From Occallatibacter riparius (GTDB taxonomy: Bacteria; Acidobacteriota; Terriglobia; Terriglobales; Acidobacteriaceae), in assembly GCF_025264625.1 (NCBI RefSeq), contig NZ_CP093313.1, positions 558,001 to 622,000 of the forward strand: a stretch of 64,000 bases of DNA, in the 5' to 3' direction. The first letter of the stretch is position 1; the number at the start of each line of letters is the position of its first letter. Shown here piece by piece: positions 43,577 to 53,227 of this stretch. The notes under the pieces were generated by a model. That model was not told where the DNA came from. It made no database searches and worked only from the letters and a program-made list of their open reading frames with translations. Made by a program: the position numbers and the translations under genes.

Positions 43577-45568
43577 CTACGCCTCTAACTGCATCATCAG
43601 CTCTTCCCACTCCGCCGTAAGCGCCTGCAACTGACCACGCAGATCCTCGGCAAGAGTAGTCAGCCGCTGCGTCTCCGCCGCCGACACATACACGCCCAAC
43701 TGCTGCTCGGTATGCGCCAGCGCCGCCTCCACCCGCGGGACTTCTTCCTCAAGGAAAGCGCACCGCTCCTCCATCTGCTTCTGCTTGATCGGATTCAGCC
43801 GCCGGTTCTTCGCTCCCGCTCCGTTCCCCTCCGGCCCGCCCTCAATCACAATGGTGTTTCCCATAGACCCGGGTGCCCCAGAGATGGGTGCCCCCGGTCT
43901 CTCGCCTTTGGAGACCGGGGTGGGAACTGCGCTCGCAATAGAACCCGCGATCAACCCCGCCGCGAGCTCTTCCTTCTTTCTTAGATAGTCTTCGTAGTTC
44001 CCCTCGTACGTCGTAACCGTTCCGTTCTCCACCTCGAGCACCCGCGTCGCCAGCCGATCGATAAAGTACCGGTCGTGCGACACAAACACCACCGTGCCCG
44101 AAAAGTTCGCGATCGCCTCCAGCAGCACGTCTTTCGCGCGCATGTCGAGATGGTTCGTCGGCTCGTCCAGCAGCAGAAAATTCGAGGGCGACACCAGAAT
44201 CCGCGCTAGCGCAAACCGGTTCCGCTCTCCGCCGCTCAACACGCCGAGTGGCTTGAACACGTCATCGCCCGAGAAGAGAAAACATCCCAGCAAACTGCGC
44301 AGCTCGCTCTCCGGAACCTTCACAGCGGCGCGACTGATGTCGTCCAGCATCCGCGCCTCGGCGTCCAGCACCTTATACTGGTCCTGCGCAAAATACTCCG
44401 GCACCACGTTGTGCCCCAGCTTCACCATCCCAGCCGACGCCGCTTCCAACCCCATCATCAGCTTGATCAGCGTCGACTTGCCCGCGCCGTTCACCCCCAC
44501 CAGCGCCACGCGGTCGCCGCGCTCAATGGTGAACCGCACATTCTCCAGCACCTTCTTCTCGCCGTAGCTCTTCGCCAGCGCATCGGCTTCCACAACCATG
44601 CGCCCCGAAGGCTGTGGCTGCGGAAACTTGAAGTGGATCACCGGCTCTTCTTCTGGAATCTCGATGCGCTCAATCTTCTCCAGTTCCTTAATCCGCGACT
44701 GCACCTGCTTGGCCTTCGTCGCCTGGTACCGGAAACGGCTGATGAACGCCTCGAGATGCTCGATCTGGTCTCGCTGATTCTTGTACGCGGCCTCGAGCTG
44801 CGCCTTCCGCTCATCCTTCTGGGACAGATACTTCGTGTAGTTCCCGTTGTAGATCGTCAGCCGCTTGTTCCATATCTCCACCGTGCGGTCGATCGTCACA
44901 TCCAGAAAATACCTGTCGTGCGAAATCAGGATGTACCCGAACGGATACGCCTTCAGATACTCCTCGAGCCAGTTGCGCGTTTCCAGATCCAGGTGGTTCG
45001 TCGGCTCGTCCAGCAGCAGCAGATTCGGCTTGGCCAGCAGCAGCTTGGCCAGCGCAATCCGCATCTGCCATCCGCCGCTGAACTCATCCGTTAGCCGGCT
45101 CCAGTCTTCCTTGCCAAAGCCCAGCCCTGTCAGCACCGCTCCCACCTGCGCATCCAGCGCATAGCCGTCCAGCGCGTGGAACCGCTCCTGCAGAAGCGAA
45201 AACCGCTCCGCCGTCGAAGCATATTCAGCGCTCTCGTGATCCAGCTCCGCCATCTGCCCGCCCAGCCGCTCGATCTCGCCTTCCATCTCGCGGATCTCGT
45301 CGAACACCGTCAGGCATTCCTCGAAGATGGTCCGCCCGGTGAGCCGCAGCCCCTCCTGCGGCAGGTAGCCGATGCTCATCCCGCGCGTGCGCTGCAGCTC
45401 GCCGTAGTCCAGCGTCTCGAGGCCGGCCAGCACCTTCATCAGCGTGGACTTGCCCGTCCCGTTGGCGCCCACCAGCGCAGTCTTTTCGTTATTGCGGATC
45501 AGCCAGTTGGCTTCAGTAAAAAGGATGCGCGGCCCAAACCGCTTCCCGGCATTTTGCAGTGAAAGCAT
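43577..45568 (-). CDS. ABC-F family ribosome-associated ATPase
   Basis: A 663-residue protein with two ABC ATPase domains and no membrane segments. Walker A motifs are GANGTGKST (34-42) and GVNGAGKST; signatures are EFSGGWQMR and VLSGGERNR; Walker B is LLLDEPTNHLD in both halves. The linker between them (about 240-310, basic) is the P-site interaction region of ABC-F proteins. The C-terminus is a coiled-coil extension, as in Uup/YheS types. It probably acts on stalled or antibiotic-bound ribosomes. The exact subtype cannot be fixed from sequence reading alone. Confidence 0.92.
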   Translation of the reverse strand: MLSLQNAGKRFGPRILFTEANWLIRNNEKTALVGANGTGKSTLMKVLAGLETLDYGELQRTRGMSIGYLPQEGLRLTGRTIFEECLTVFDEIREMEGEIERLGGQMAELDHESAEYASTAERFSLLQERFHALDGYALDAQVGAVLTGLGFGKEDWSRLTDEFSGGWQMRIALAKLLLAKPNLLLLDEPTNHLDLETRNWLEEYLKAYPFGYILISHDRYFLDVTIDRTVEIWNKRLTIYNGNYTKYLSQKDERKAQLEAAYKNQRDQIEHLEAFISRFRYQATKAKQVQSRIKELEKIERIEIPEEEPVIHFKFPQPQPSGRMVVEADALAKSYGEKKVLENVRFTIERGDRVALVGVNGAGKSTLIKLMMGLEAASAGMVKLGHNVVPEYFAQDQYKVLDAEARMLDDISRAAVKVPESELRSLLGCFLFSGDDVFKPLGVLSGGERNRFALARILVSPSNFLLLDEPTNHLDMRAKDVLLEAIANFSGTVVFVSHDRYFIDRLATRVLEVENGTVTTYEGNYEDYLRKKEELAAGLIAGSIASAVPTPVSKGERPGAPISGAPGSMGNTIVIEGGPEGNGAGAKNRRLNPIKQKQMEERCAFLEEEVPRVEAALAHTEQQLGVYVSAAETQRLTTLAEDLRGQLQALTAEWEELMMQLEA

Positions 45569-45625
45569 TCCTTCTCAATTCTCGCAGAGCGCAAACGGCA
45601 ACATCTCAACCCGCCAGACACAACA

Positions 45626-45651
45626 AGACCGGCCGCAATTGCAGCCGGTCT
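45626..45651 (-). terminator. Terminator-like hairpin after the 143-residue gene
   Basis: AGACCGGC is mirrored by GCCGGTCT around a 10-base loop, 18 bases beyond the stop at 45669 on the minus strand. It is followed by TTGTTGTG, a weak U-tract. Confidence 0.55.
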
Positions 45652-45668
45652 CGCGAGTTCCAGATGAC

Positions 45669-46100
45669 TTACTTCATCGCAATCTCAACAGTTGAGGCGG
45701 CGGTGTTTTGGGCTTTCAGCTCCCGCGCCAGGCTCGGCTGGATCACGGTCGTGCTGTGCAGGCTCGAACCTGCAAACTGAACATCGACGAGGTAATACCT
45801 GCTCCCATCCACGATGAACTTCAGCCGCCCGCGTGTCTCAATGTACGGCGCAGAATCGGGATTGACCAGAATGGCAGCCCTGTGCTCGCCCGTGCCCTTG
45901 TCACTGAAAACCAGGAAACGGTTGGACAGCAGTTCCAGCTTGTAGTGGCCCGCTGCCATGGTCTGATGATTGGCAGTAAACGCGAACGGAACGTATACAG
46001 TCGCCTTCGTCTGCGCAAAGGCCCAGGTACCGCTCAGCAGCGTTGCTGCCGCCACGGCCATCACAAGCATGTGAGTGATTGAGGAAAGACGGCGTTTCAT
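45669..46100 (-). CDS. Small secreted protein of unknown function
   Basis: A 143-residue protein with a signal peptide (HMLVMAVAAATLLSGTWAFAQ). The mature part is beta-rich: VYVPFAFTANHQTMAAGHYKLELLSNRFLVFSDKG, AAILVNPD, GRLKFIVDGSRYYLVDVQFAG. This pattern occurs in acidobacterial exported proteins of unknown role. It is a single gene ending in a hairpin. Confidence 0.65.
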   Translation of the reverse strand: MKRRLSSITHMLVMAVAAATLLSGTWAFAQTKATVYVPFAFTANHQTMAAGHYKLELLSNRFLVFSDKGTGEHRAAILVNPDSAPYIETRGRLKFIVDGSRYYLVDVQFAGSSLHSTTVIQPSLARELKAQNTAASTVEIAMK

Positions 46101-46326
46101 AATTCACCTCCAATTTCGCTTTGCCGGCCGGCCTTCTTTCATCCAACCCGGCCGGCGACGCTCCTCACCTTGCACCCACACGGCTCCGCGCTCAATGCAC
46201 CGCAGATCGTTTTGCCGTAAATCGAAGGTAGACACCTACCTCATTGCACGCCCGCGACTTAGCCTGCGCGATGCATCGAGCCATCATTGCTGCGACGCAG
46301 CAACCCGTGCTAAACTCCCTCGCATC

Positions 46327-46369
46327 GCGGGCTCGCGTGGAAAGAGAGTGGGCCGTGGCCGCACCTGTC
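46327..46369 (+). repeat. Repeat copy 1 at the start of the first winged-helix gene
   Basis: This stretch contains AGAGAGTGGGCCGTGGCC and the GTG start of the gene, with its first five codons (MAAPV). A close copy lies at 50597-50641, downstream of the second winged-helix gene. Confidence 0.6.
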
Positions 46370-48571
46370 AGCGCCAAGCCGGGCTGGCACTTCGGTGTGT
46401 TCGAAGTGGACACCGCCAGGGGGGAATTGCGTCGCTCCGGCATCCCCCTCAAGCTGCGCGACCAGTCCTTCCAAATCCTCCTCGCCCTCCTCGAACATCC
46501 CGGCGACATCGTCACCCGCGAAGAACTACGCCGGCGCCTCTGGCCTTCTGACACCTTCGTCGACTTCGACCACAGCCTCAACACCGCCATGATGAAGTTG
46601 CGCGATGCCCTCGGCGACTCCACCGACGCTCCCATCTATATCGAAACCATTCCCCGCCACGGCTACCGCTTCATCGCCCCGGTTTCATCCCTGCCACCTC
46701 TGCCGGAACAGCGGCCGCTCTCCGGATCCATGGCGATCCCGCCGGCCGCCGCTATGACTACTCAGCGTCGAACGAGTCCGGTGATGAGCTTCGCGCGCCG
46801 GCATCGGACCCTCCTCATGATTGCGGCAATCGGAATCCCGCTGCTGGCTGCCCTCGCAACACTCGCCCTGCGGAATCGGCACGTGGGATCCTCCACGTAT
46901 CGAGACGGAAAGGCGTCGTCAAGCTTCCGCATCGACTCCGTCACCACCGCGCGCGGCAGTTTCAGGAACCCCGCCATATCGCCCGACGGCCGCGACGTCG
47001 CGTTTGCGTGGAATGGAGGCGGAGGGGATCACTGGGACATCTACGTGCAGCGCATCGGTTCTCCACAACCGCACCGACTTACATACATCAGCACCGGCTT
47101 CGTCGACTTTCCCGCATGGTCTCCCGACCAGACCCAGATCGCATTCACGCGGTGCGATGGCATCAACGACGGTATCTATACCATTCCATCCATCGCGGGA
47201 TCGGAAGAAGGGCCGGAACGCAAGCTGACAGGGACCAGTTGCCAGTATGACTACCCGACACCGGTGGTCTGGCTTTCCGGTGCGCAGATGCTGATGATCG
47301 ACCGTTGTCCCGCAAGTGGTCTGCACGCTTTGATGCTGTTCTCAATGCAGACCGGGCAGAAGCGGTGCCTAGCTGACTTCGGCTCCGAAGGGGTAAACCG
47401 CAGGTTCAGTTATGCGCTCTCACCCGATGAACGAACAGTGGCATTCGTCCCTTCTACAGAGCTGCCAGTTTGCGAACTCTACACCATGCCGATTTCAGGC
47501 GGAAAGCCCTTTCGGCTCGTCGATGACAACTCCAGTTGCGACGATATGATGTGGACTCCCGACGGGAAAAACCTGGTGTTTGTCTCCGAAAGAGCCAAGT
47601 TTCATTTGTTGTGGCGCATCCCGGCGCACGGCGGCCAATTCGAACGCGAGTCGGTGTATCCGGCTATTGGAACATTCTCCAAAGATGGCCGCCGTTTCGC
47701 CTACGCGGAACAGGCGAACGGAGAACCTCGTTCCATCTGGCGATCGGACCTTGCAGGTGCGGGCGGAAAGGTTCTGATCAACAGAAAACTGATCGCCACC
47801 CAGTTTCCGGAACTCGACGCGCAGCCCTCGCCAGACGGCACCCGGCTGGTGTGGGCGGAACGGCGAGCGGGGATGGAAGAAATCTGGACGGGCGGCTCCA
47901 ACGGAGAAAACCCATTTCAGTTAACGCACCTGAACAGCTACTCCGGCACACCGCGCTGGTCGCCCGATGCCAGGTGGATTGCGTTTGACTGCGCGACGCC
48001 GCATGGCAACCAGATCTTCATCATTGATGCGGAGGGCAGGAACCTGCGTCAAATCACGCCGGGACCCAATCAGAACGTGGTGCCGAGTTGGTCGCGCGAC
48101 GGCAAGTCCTTATACTTCGCCTCCAACCGCACCGGAAGAAGAGAGGTCTGGAAGCACTCCTTCGGGTCCGGAAAAGAAACGCAGATCACGACGCACGGCG
48201 GCTTCGATCCTTTCGAGTCATTTGACGGGCAGACCGTGTACTTTTCGAGATTCGACGAGGCCGGGATCTGGAGCGTGCCCGCGATAGGGGGGCAGGAAAG
48301 CCTGGTCCTCGCGGGCCGGCCGCAACTCCTGTTCTGGGGACATTGGGCGCTCACAAGGACAGGCATCTACTTCATCAACGCCGATACGAAACCCAGGGCG
48401 CGGATCGAGTTCTACGACTTCGCCTCCCGCCGAATAACTCCTATTCTCTTGCTTGAGAGGAACGCGGCCTATGGCCAACCCAGCCTGAGCGCCACGGCAG
48501 ACGGGAAGACTATTCTTTACACGCAATCCGACCCGCAGGGCGTGATCAAGATGATGGAGTTCCAGCCATGA
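46355..48571 (+). CDS. Winged-helix membrane sensor with TolB-like propeller
   Basis: A 738-residue protein. The N-terminus (about 10-110) is an OmpR-type winged helix (GWHFGVFEVDTARGELRRSG, REELRRRLWPSDTFVDFDHSLN, TIPRHGYRFIAPV). A membrane helix (about 148-170) follows, then a periplasmic WD40/TolB-like propeller with repeated blades (SFRNPAISPDGRDVAFAW, FPAWSPDQTQIAF). CadC-like proteins of this plan sense periplasmic signals and bind DNA from the membrane. The start is set at GTG 46355, next to a GAGAG site; earlier in-frame ATGs give unlikely leaders. The stop overlaps the next ATG (ATGA). Confidence 0.85.
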   Translation: MAAPVSAKPGWHFGVFEVDTARGELRRSGIPLKLRDQSFQILLALLEHPGDIVTREELRRRLWPSDTFVDFDHSLNTAMMKLRDALGDSTDAPIYIETIPRHGYRFIAPVSSLPPLPEQRPLSGSMAIPPAAAMTTQRRTSPVMSFARRHRTLLMIAAIGIPLLAALATLALRNRHVGSSTYRDGKASSSFRIDSVTTARGSFRNPAISPDGRDVAFAWNGGGGDHWDIYVQRIGSPQPHRLTYISTGFVDFPAWSPDQTQIAFTRCDGINDGIYTIPSIAGSEEGPERKLTGTSCQYDYPTPVVWLSGAQMLMIDRCPASGLHALMLFSMQTGQKRCLADFGSEGVNRRFSYALSPDERTVAFVPSTELPVCELYTMPISGGKPFRLVDDNSSCDDMMWTPDGKNLVFVSERAKFHLLWRIPAHGGQFERESVYPAIGTFSKDGRRFAYAEQANGEPRSIWRSDLAGAGGKVLINRKLIATQFPELDAQPSPDGTRLVWAERRAGMEEIWTGGSNGENPFQLTHLNSYSGTPRWSPDARWIAFDCATPHGNQIFIIDAEGRNLRQITPGPNQNVVPSWSRDGKSLYFASNRTGRREVWKHSFGSGKETQITTHGGFDPFESFDGQTVYFSRFDEAGIWSVPAIGGQESLVLAGRPQLLFWGHWALTRTGIYFINADTKPRARIEFYDFASRRITPILLLERNAAYGQPSLSATADGKTILYTQSDPQGVIKMMEFQP

Positions 48572-50532
48572 CTCCGTCTGATGCGTCCGTGAGCACCGGG
48601 CATGGCTGGCACTTCGGAGTCTTCGAAGTAGACACCGCCAGGGGAGAATTGCGCCGCTCCGGCATCCCCATCAAGCTGCGCGACCAGTCCTTTCAGATCC
48701 TCCTCGCCCTCCTCGAACATCCCGGCCAGATCGTCACCCGTGAAGAACTGCGCCGCCGCCTCTGGCCGTCCGACACCTTCGTTGACTTCGACCACAGCCT
48801 CAACACCGCCATGATGAAGCTGCGCGATGCCCTCGGCGACTCCACCGGCGCACCGATTTACATCGAAACCATTCCCCGCCACGGTTACCGATTTATCGCG
48901 CCGGTTACGTCGAGAGACGAGACGAAGAGCCTCCCCGGGGAAGGCGAAGCGGCTGTGTTGCCGGCAAAACCGGAAGGCGGCGTTGTTCCGATCAGCGTAA
49001 TCGTGAAACCGTCTTCCAGTCGGAAGCCTTGGCTCGTCGCAGCGGTTGTCATCGCCGCAGTCGCTGCAATCCTCTTCGGCCTGAATGTGATCGGCCTCCG
49101 AGATCGGGTGGCAGCAATGCTCGGGAACTCACGCTCGGCCGCGCCCCCGCGAATCCAGTCCATCGCAGTTCTGCCGTTTGAAAACCTTTCTGGTGACCAG
49201 TCGCAGGAGTACTTCGCCGATGGAATGACCGAGGAGTTGATTACGGAGTTGGGCGCATTTAGCGGCGTTCGCGTGATTTCACGAACTTCCGTCATGCGGT
49301 TCAAGGACACGAAAATGACCTTGCCGGAGGTTGCCAGGGAATTGGGAGCAGATGGTGTCCTTGAAGGCACCGTCGCCCGCTCCGGCAATCGCGTGCGCGT
49401 TACTGCAACCCTGCGGCATGCAGCAACGGACCACCAACTCTGGGCCAGCCGCTATGAAACGGAAGTGGAGGACATGCTGATTGTTCAAAACAAAGTGGCG
49501 CGTTCCATTAGTGATGCAATCCGAAGCGAACTGGCGCCCCCAACCCCAGCAGCGCGGTCAGCCCTTCATCGCGTAAATCCGGAGGCTTATCAGGCTTACC
49601 TGGAAGGCCGGTATCAGGCTAACAAGTGGACCGACGCCGGATTCGAACAAGCAGAAGTGGCTCTGCACCGGTCCATCGATCTTGATCCGACCTTTGCACC
49701 TGCTTACACCGCGCTCGCAAACGTTCATGGCGCCCAGGCAGTCTGGGGTATTCGGCCCGCTACCGAGGTGTTCCCGGCTGCGAAGTACGCTGCATTGAAG
49801 GCAATAGAACTGGATGATGGCCTTGCAGAAGCGCACGCGATGTTGGGCGCCGTCAAGCTGGTCTACGACTGGGACTGGGCCGGCGCCGAACAGGAAACCA
49901 GGCGCGCGGTTCTCCTGAATCCGAGCAGCGTGGAGGCGCGCACCTGGTACGGAATATTCCTGACCGCAATGGGCCGTCATGACGAAGCCCTGAGAGAAGG
50001 ACGCGAGATGGTGCGGCTCGATCCGCTTGCGCCCACGTCGAATCTCCAACTTGCCTGGCAACTCCACTGGGCCCGCAGGCACGATGAGGCCATCTCTCAA
50101 ATCGCGCGGGTGATCGAACTTGATCCTCATTTCGCGGGGGCGTACCTGGAACTGGGATGGAACTACGCCGCGAAGGGGATGTATTCGGAAGCAGTCACGA
50201 ATTGCCGCCGAGCCCTCGATATGATGCCGGACGACCAGGTATTTCTCAGCACCTCCGGCAGGGTGTATGCGCTGGCCGGAAAACGACAGGAAGCCTTCGC
50301 CCAGCTGGCTCGCTTACAGCGCCTCTCGAGAACGAGCCATGTGGATCCCTGGTATATTGCGGTGCTCTACGATGGAGCCGGTGATACAGACAAGAGCATC
50401 GAATACCTTCAACGTGCATACAGCGAACGCTCCGGCAGCTTTTACATGTTGAAAGTTGTGTTGTTCTCCGAGCGCCTGCGCTCGGATGATCGCTTTCAGG
50501 TCCTGCTCAAAAAGCTCAGTTTCCCTTCCTGA
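48568..50532 (+). CDS. Winged-helix membrane sensor with TPR domain
   Basis: A 654-residue CadC-like protein. Its winged-helix part is almost identical to that of the previous gene over about 95 residues. A membrane helix (about 150-172, WLVAAVVIAAVAAILFGLNV) is followed by a TolB-N-like segment (SIAVLPFENLSGDQSQEYFADGMTEELITEL). TPR repeats run from about residue 335 to the end (FAPAYTALANVHGAQAVWG, DWDWAGAEQETRRAVLLNPSS). The start overlaps the previous stop in ATGA. The shared DNA-binding half suggests both proteins recognise the same sites but read different signals. Confidence 0.87.
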   Translation: MTPSDASVSTGHGWHFGVFEVDTARGELRRSGIPIKLRDQSFQILLALLEHPGQIVTREELRRRLWPSDTFVDFDHSLNTAMMKLRDALGDSTGAPIYIETIPRHGYRFIAPVTSRDETKSLPGEGEAAVLPAKPEGGVVPISVIVKPSSSRKPWLVAAVVIAAVAAILFGLNVIGLRDRVAAMLGNSRSAAPPRIQSIAVLPFENLSGDQSQEYFADGMTEELITELGAFSGVRVISRTSVMRFKDTKMTLPEVARELGADGVLEGTVARSGNRVRVTATLRHAATDHQLWASRYETEVEDMLIVQNKVARSISDAIRSELAPPTPAARSALHRVNPEAYQAYLEGRYQANKWTDAGFEQAEVALHRSIDLDPTFAPAYTALANVHGAQAVWGIRPATEVFPAAKYAALKAIELDDGLAEAHAMLGAVKLVYDWDWAGAEQETRRAVLLNPSSVEARTWYGIFLTAMGRHDEALREGREMVRLDPLAPTSNLQLAWQLHWARRHDEAISQIARVIELDPHFAGAYLELGWNYAAKGMYSEAVTNCRRALDMMPDDQVFLSTSGRVYALAGKRQEAFAQLARLQRLSRTSHVDPWYIAVLYDGAGDTDKSIEYLQRAYSERSGSFYMLKVVLFSERLRSDDRFQVLLKKLSFPS

Positions 50533-50596
50533 AATCGCCGCCTCCGCAGATCTCGTCCATCTGGAAGGACGCACTCGCCCATCATGGTCCGCACTA

Positions 50597-50641
50597 GCGG
50601 GCTCCCGCGGGAAGAGAGAGTGGGCCGTGGCCACACCGGTC
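50597..50641 (+). pseudogene. Repeat copy 2: fossil of a third winged-helix gene start
   Basis: This 45-base stretch is about 85 percent identical to 46327-46369, including the 18-base core AGAGAGTGGGCCGTGGCC and the GTG followed by codons for ATPVP (against AAPVS). No winged-helix frame follows. It is most simply the 5' end of a third gene lost by deletion. Confidence 0.4.
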
Positions 50642-50690
50642 CCCTCTCTCCCTATTTTATTTCTGTTCTTCAGTCACTACCTACTGCCCG

Positions 50691-52970
50691 CTAAAACTTC
50701 ATCGTCGCATTCACCGGCAGATCCCGCGATGACCCGCCCGCCGACACCTTGTACTCGCCCGGCACCCGCTCCCACGCATTCCTATCCACGTTGAACACTG
50801 ACAGCATCAGCGGCTCCACATGTACGGTGACGGTCTTCTGTTCGCCGGGGCCCAGCGTGACCTTGCTCCATCCCACCAGACGGCGCGGCGGCTCTCCCGT
50901 GTCGGGCGGCAACGATAAATACACCTGCGCCGTCTCCTCACCCGCGCGGCTGCCCGTGTTCTTCAACTTGAACGTAACATCCATGCCGTCGCCGGCCGTC
51001 GCCTTCAAATCCGAATAAGCAAACGTCGTATACGACAGCCCGAACCCGAACGGAAACAGCGGCGTCTTGTTCTCCGCGTCATACCACTTGTAGCCCACCT
51101 TGAGCCCTTCGTCGTAATGCACATCGAAGAACGGCCCCACGCCCATCGCCATTCCAATCAGCCCCGGCGCACCCACCAGCTTCGGCATCGGATGCTCCGC
51201 ATCCACCTTCGGCGGAGCCAGATGGATCGGGTGCGGCATGTCCGCCTCGCTCTTCGGAAAGGTCAGCGGCAGCTTGCCTGAAGGATTCACATCGCCGAAC
51301 AACACATTGGCAATCGCCTCCGATCCGCGTATCCCCGGATACCACGCCTCCACCACGCCCGCCACCTTGTCCAGCCACGGCATCAGCACCGCGCCGCCCG
51401 TCTCCAGCACCACAATGGTCCGCGGATTCGCCGCAACCACCGCCTCAATCAGCGCGTCCTGCTTGTTCGGCAGCGAGAGGTTCTCCAGATCCATTCCCTC
51501 GCTCGCATGTTGCGTTGCAAACACAATCGCCACCTGCGACTGCTTCGCCAGCGCGGCCGCCGCCGCAGGATCGGTCCCCGCATCGAACTTCACCACCGCC
51601 TGCGGCGCCTTCGCTGCAATGCCCTTCAGCGGAGCCGACCGGTGATAGGTCACCTGGAGCATGAAAGCGAGCGGATTCCTCGCGATCTCTGGCGGCGGCG
51701 GAACCGGATTGCCGCCCGCCGGCGATACCTGCGACGATCCGCCACCCGACATCACGCCCACATCCGCGTGCCCGCCAATCACCGCAATTGACTTCACGCT
51801 CGCAGCCTTCAGGGGCAGTACATTCCCTGCATTCTTCAGCAGCACCGCGCCGCGCTCTGCTGTCTTCTGCGCCACCTCGAATCCGTGCATCACATTCGGC
51901 GACTCCGGCTGCGGCGGATCATCCACAGTCCCTGCATCAAACTCCGTCCGCAGAATGCGGTGCACCATGTCGTTCAGCCGGTCCATCGGAACCTCACCGC
52001 CCTCGACAGCCTTCTTCAGCGCCACGCCAAACGAGTCGTTCCCCGGCATCTCGATATCGAGCCCCGCCATCGCCGCCTTCACCGTGCTCTGCGTCGCGCC
52101 CCAGTCGGAAACCACGAACCCCTTGAACCCGAAGTCCTTCTTCAGCACATCGTTCAGCGTGTACTCGTTCTCGCACCCATAGGTTCCGTTGATCTTGTTG
52201 TACGAGCACATGAACGCACCGGCGTCCGAAATCTTCAGCGCTATCTCAAAAGCCAGCAGATCGCTCTCCCGCATCGACCGCTTGTCGATAATTGAATTCA
52301 CCACGATGCGCCCCGCATCCTGGTCGTTCACCGCATAGTGCTTCAAATCGGTAATCAGGTGCAGCGCCTTCTCGGCCTTCAGCTCCGTTCCGGCCAGCGT
52401 GCCCGCCAGCAGCGGATCCTCGCCCTTGTACTCAAACACGCGCCCGTTGCGCGGCTCGCGGATCATGTTGATGCCCGAGCCTAGCGACATGTTGAAGCCC
52501 ATCGCCCGCATCTCCTGCCCCAGCATCGTCCCTATCTCCCACGAGAGCTTCGGATCCCACGCCGCCGCCATCGCCTCACCCGACGGCAGCGCCGTGGCAT
52601 AACGGCCATTCGTCCCGGCGAGGGAGATGCCCTGGTTCGAATCCGTCATCTGCAGATCGGGAATCCCCAGCCGCGGAACGCCCGGAATAAAGCCCAGCAC
52701 AGCAATCGCGCGCGTCAGCGGCCCCGACTCCGGCTTGGCAAAGATCGCTCCCCACCCCGGCCCATGCAGCATCTGGATCTTCTCGTCCAGCGTCATTTCC
52801 TTGATAACCATGTCTGCCCGCTGATCGGGCGAGAGCGTCTTGTCGGACCACGCATAGTGCTTCGCGGGTGTCATCCCCGGAATCTGCGCACGCAGCGCAA
52901 CAGAGGGCAGCAGCGCAAAACTCAGAGCCGCAAACGCAACGGTCTTCATCCATCCACCAGCAGTCATCAT
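50691..52970 (-). CDS. Secreted GH3 beta-glucosidase/xylosidase-type glycosidase
   Basis: A 759-residue glycoside hydrolase family 3 enzyme. It has a signal peptide (about residues 8-27) and the N-terminal barrel (MTLDEKIQMLHG, GSGINMIREPRNGRVFEYKGEDPLL). The nucleophile aspartate is in FGFKGFVVSDWGATQS. The second alpha/beta domain has ERGAVLLKNAGNVLPL and the C-terminus a fibronectin-III-like domain (DGMDVTFKLKNTGSRAGEETAQVYLSLP). It releases terminal glucose, xylose or similar residues from oligosaccharides. The start at 52970 (MMTAGGWMKT) follows AAAGAGG; earlier in-frame starts would add an unlikely leader. Convergent with the winged-helix genes. Confidence 0.92.
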   Translation of the reverse strand: MMTAGGWMKTVAFAALSFALLPSVALRAQIPGMTPAKHYAWSDKTLSPDQRADMVIKEMTLDEKIQMLHGPGWGAIFAKPESGPLTRAIAVLGFIPGVPRLGIPDLQMTDSNQGISLAGTNGRYATALPSGEAMAAAWDPKLSWEIGTMLGQEMRAMGFNMSLGSGINMIREPRNGRVFEYKGEDPLLAGTLAGTELKAEKALHLITDLKHYAVNDQDAGRIVVNSIIDKRSMRESDLLAFEIALKISDAGAFMCSYNKINGTYGCENEYTLNDVLKKDFGFKGFVVSDWGATQSTVKAAMAGLDIEMPGNDSFGVALKKAVEGGEVPMDRLNDMVHRILRTEFDAGTVDDPPQPESPNVMHGFEVAQKTAERGAVLLKNAGNVLPLKAASVKSIAVIGGHADVGVMSGGGSSQVSPAGGNPVPPPPEIARNPLAFMLQVTYHRSAPLKGIAAKAPQAVVKFDAGTDPAAAAALAKQSQVAIVFATQHASEGMDLENLSLPNKQDALIEAVVAANPRTIVVLETGGAVLMPWLDKVAGVVEAWYPGIRGSEAIANVLFGDVNPSGKLPLTFPKSEADMPHPIHLAPPKVDAEHPMPKLVGAPGLIGMAMGVGPFFDVHYDEGLKVGYKWYDAENKTPLFPFGFGLSYTTFAYSDLKATAGDGMDVTFKLKNTGSRAGEETAQVYLSLPPDTGEPPRRLVGWSKVTLGPGEQKTVTVHVEPLMLSVFNVDRNAWERVPGEYKVSAGGSSRDLPVNATMKF

Positions 52971-53173
52971 CGAGCCTCTTTCAGTCGGGCGCGGCAGCGC
53001 GTCTATGCAGCATCGAAATCCGCTGCATTTAGCCGACGGCCAAAGCCTACCCCGCCCGGCGCGACCATTATGCACCGTGAGGCTCATACAATCGGCGCGA
53101 CCTCAGCGTCCAACTTTCTCGACTGCTTGTCACTTTGCTCTTGCCAACCGCAGGCACCTGGGTGTATTCCTCA

Positions 53174-53219
53174 CTCCCATAGATAATCTTCTGGTGCTCC
53201 AGTCGATGATCTATGGGAG
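53174..53219 (+). promoter_or_regulatory. Inverted repeat covering the PadR ribosome-binding site
   Basis: CTCCCATAGAT (53174-53184) is the exact reverse complement of ATCTATGGGAG (53209-53219), whose GGGAG is the ribosome-binding sequence of the PadR gene. The repeat may be a PadR operator, an RNA hairpin hiding the ribosome-binding site, or both. Confidence 0.55.
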
Positions 53220-53227
53220 AGCCTCTG

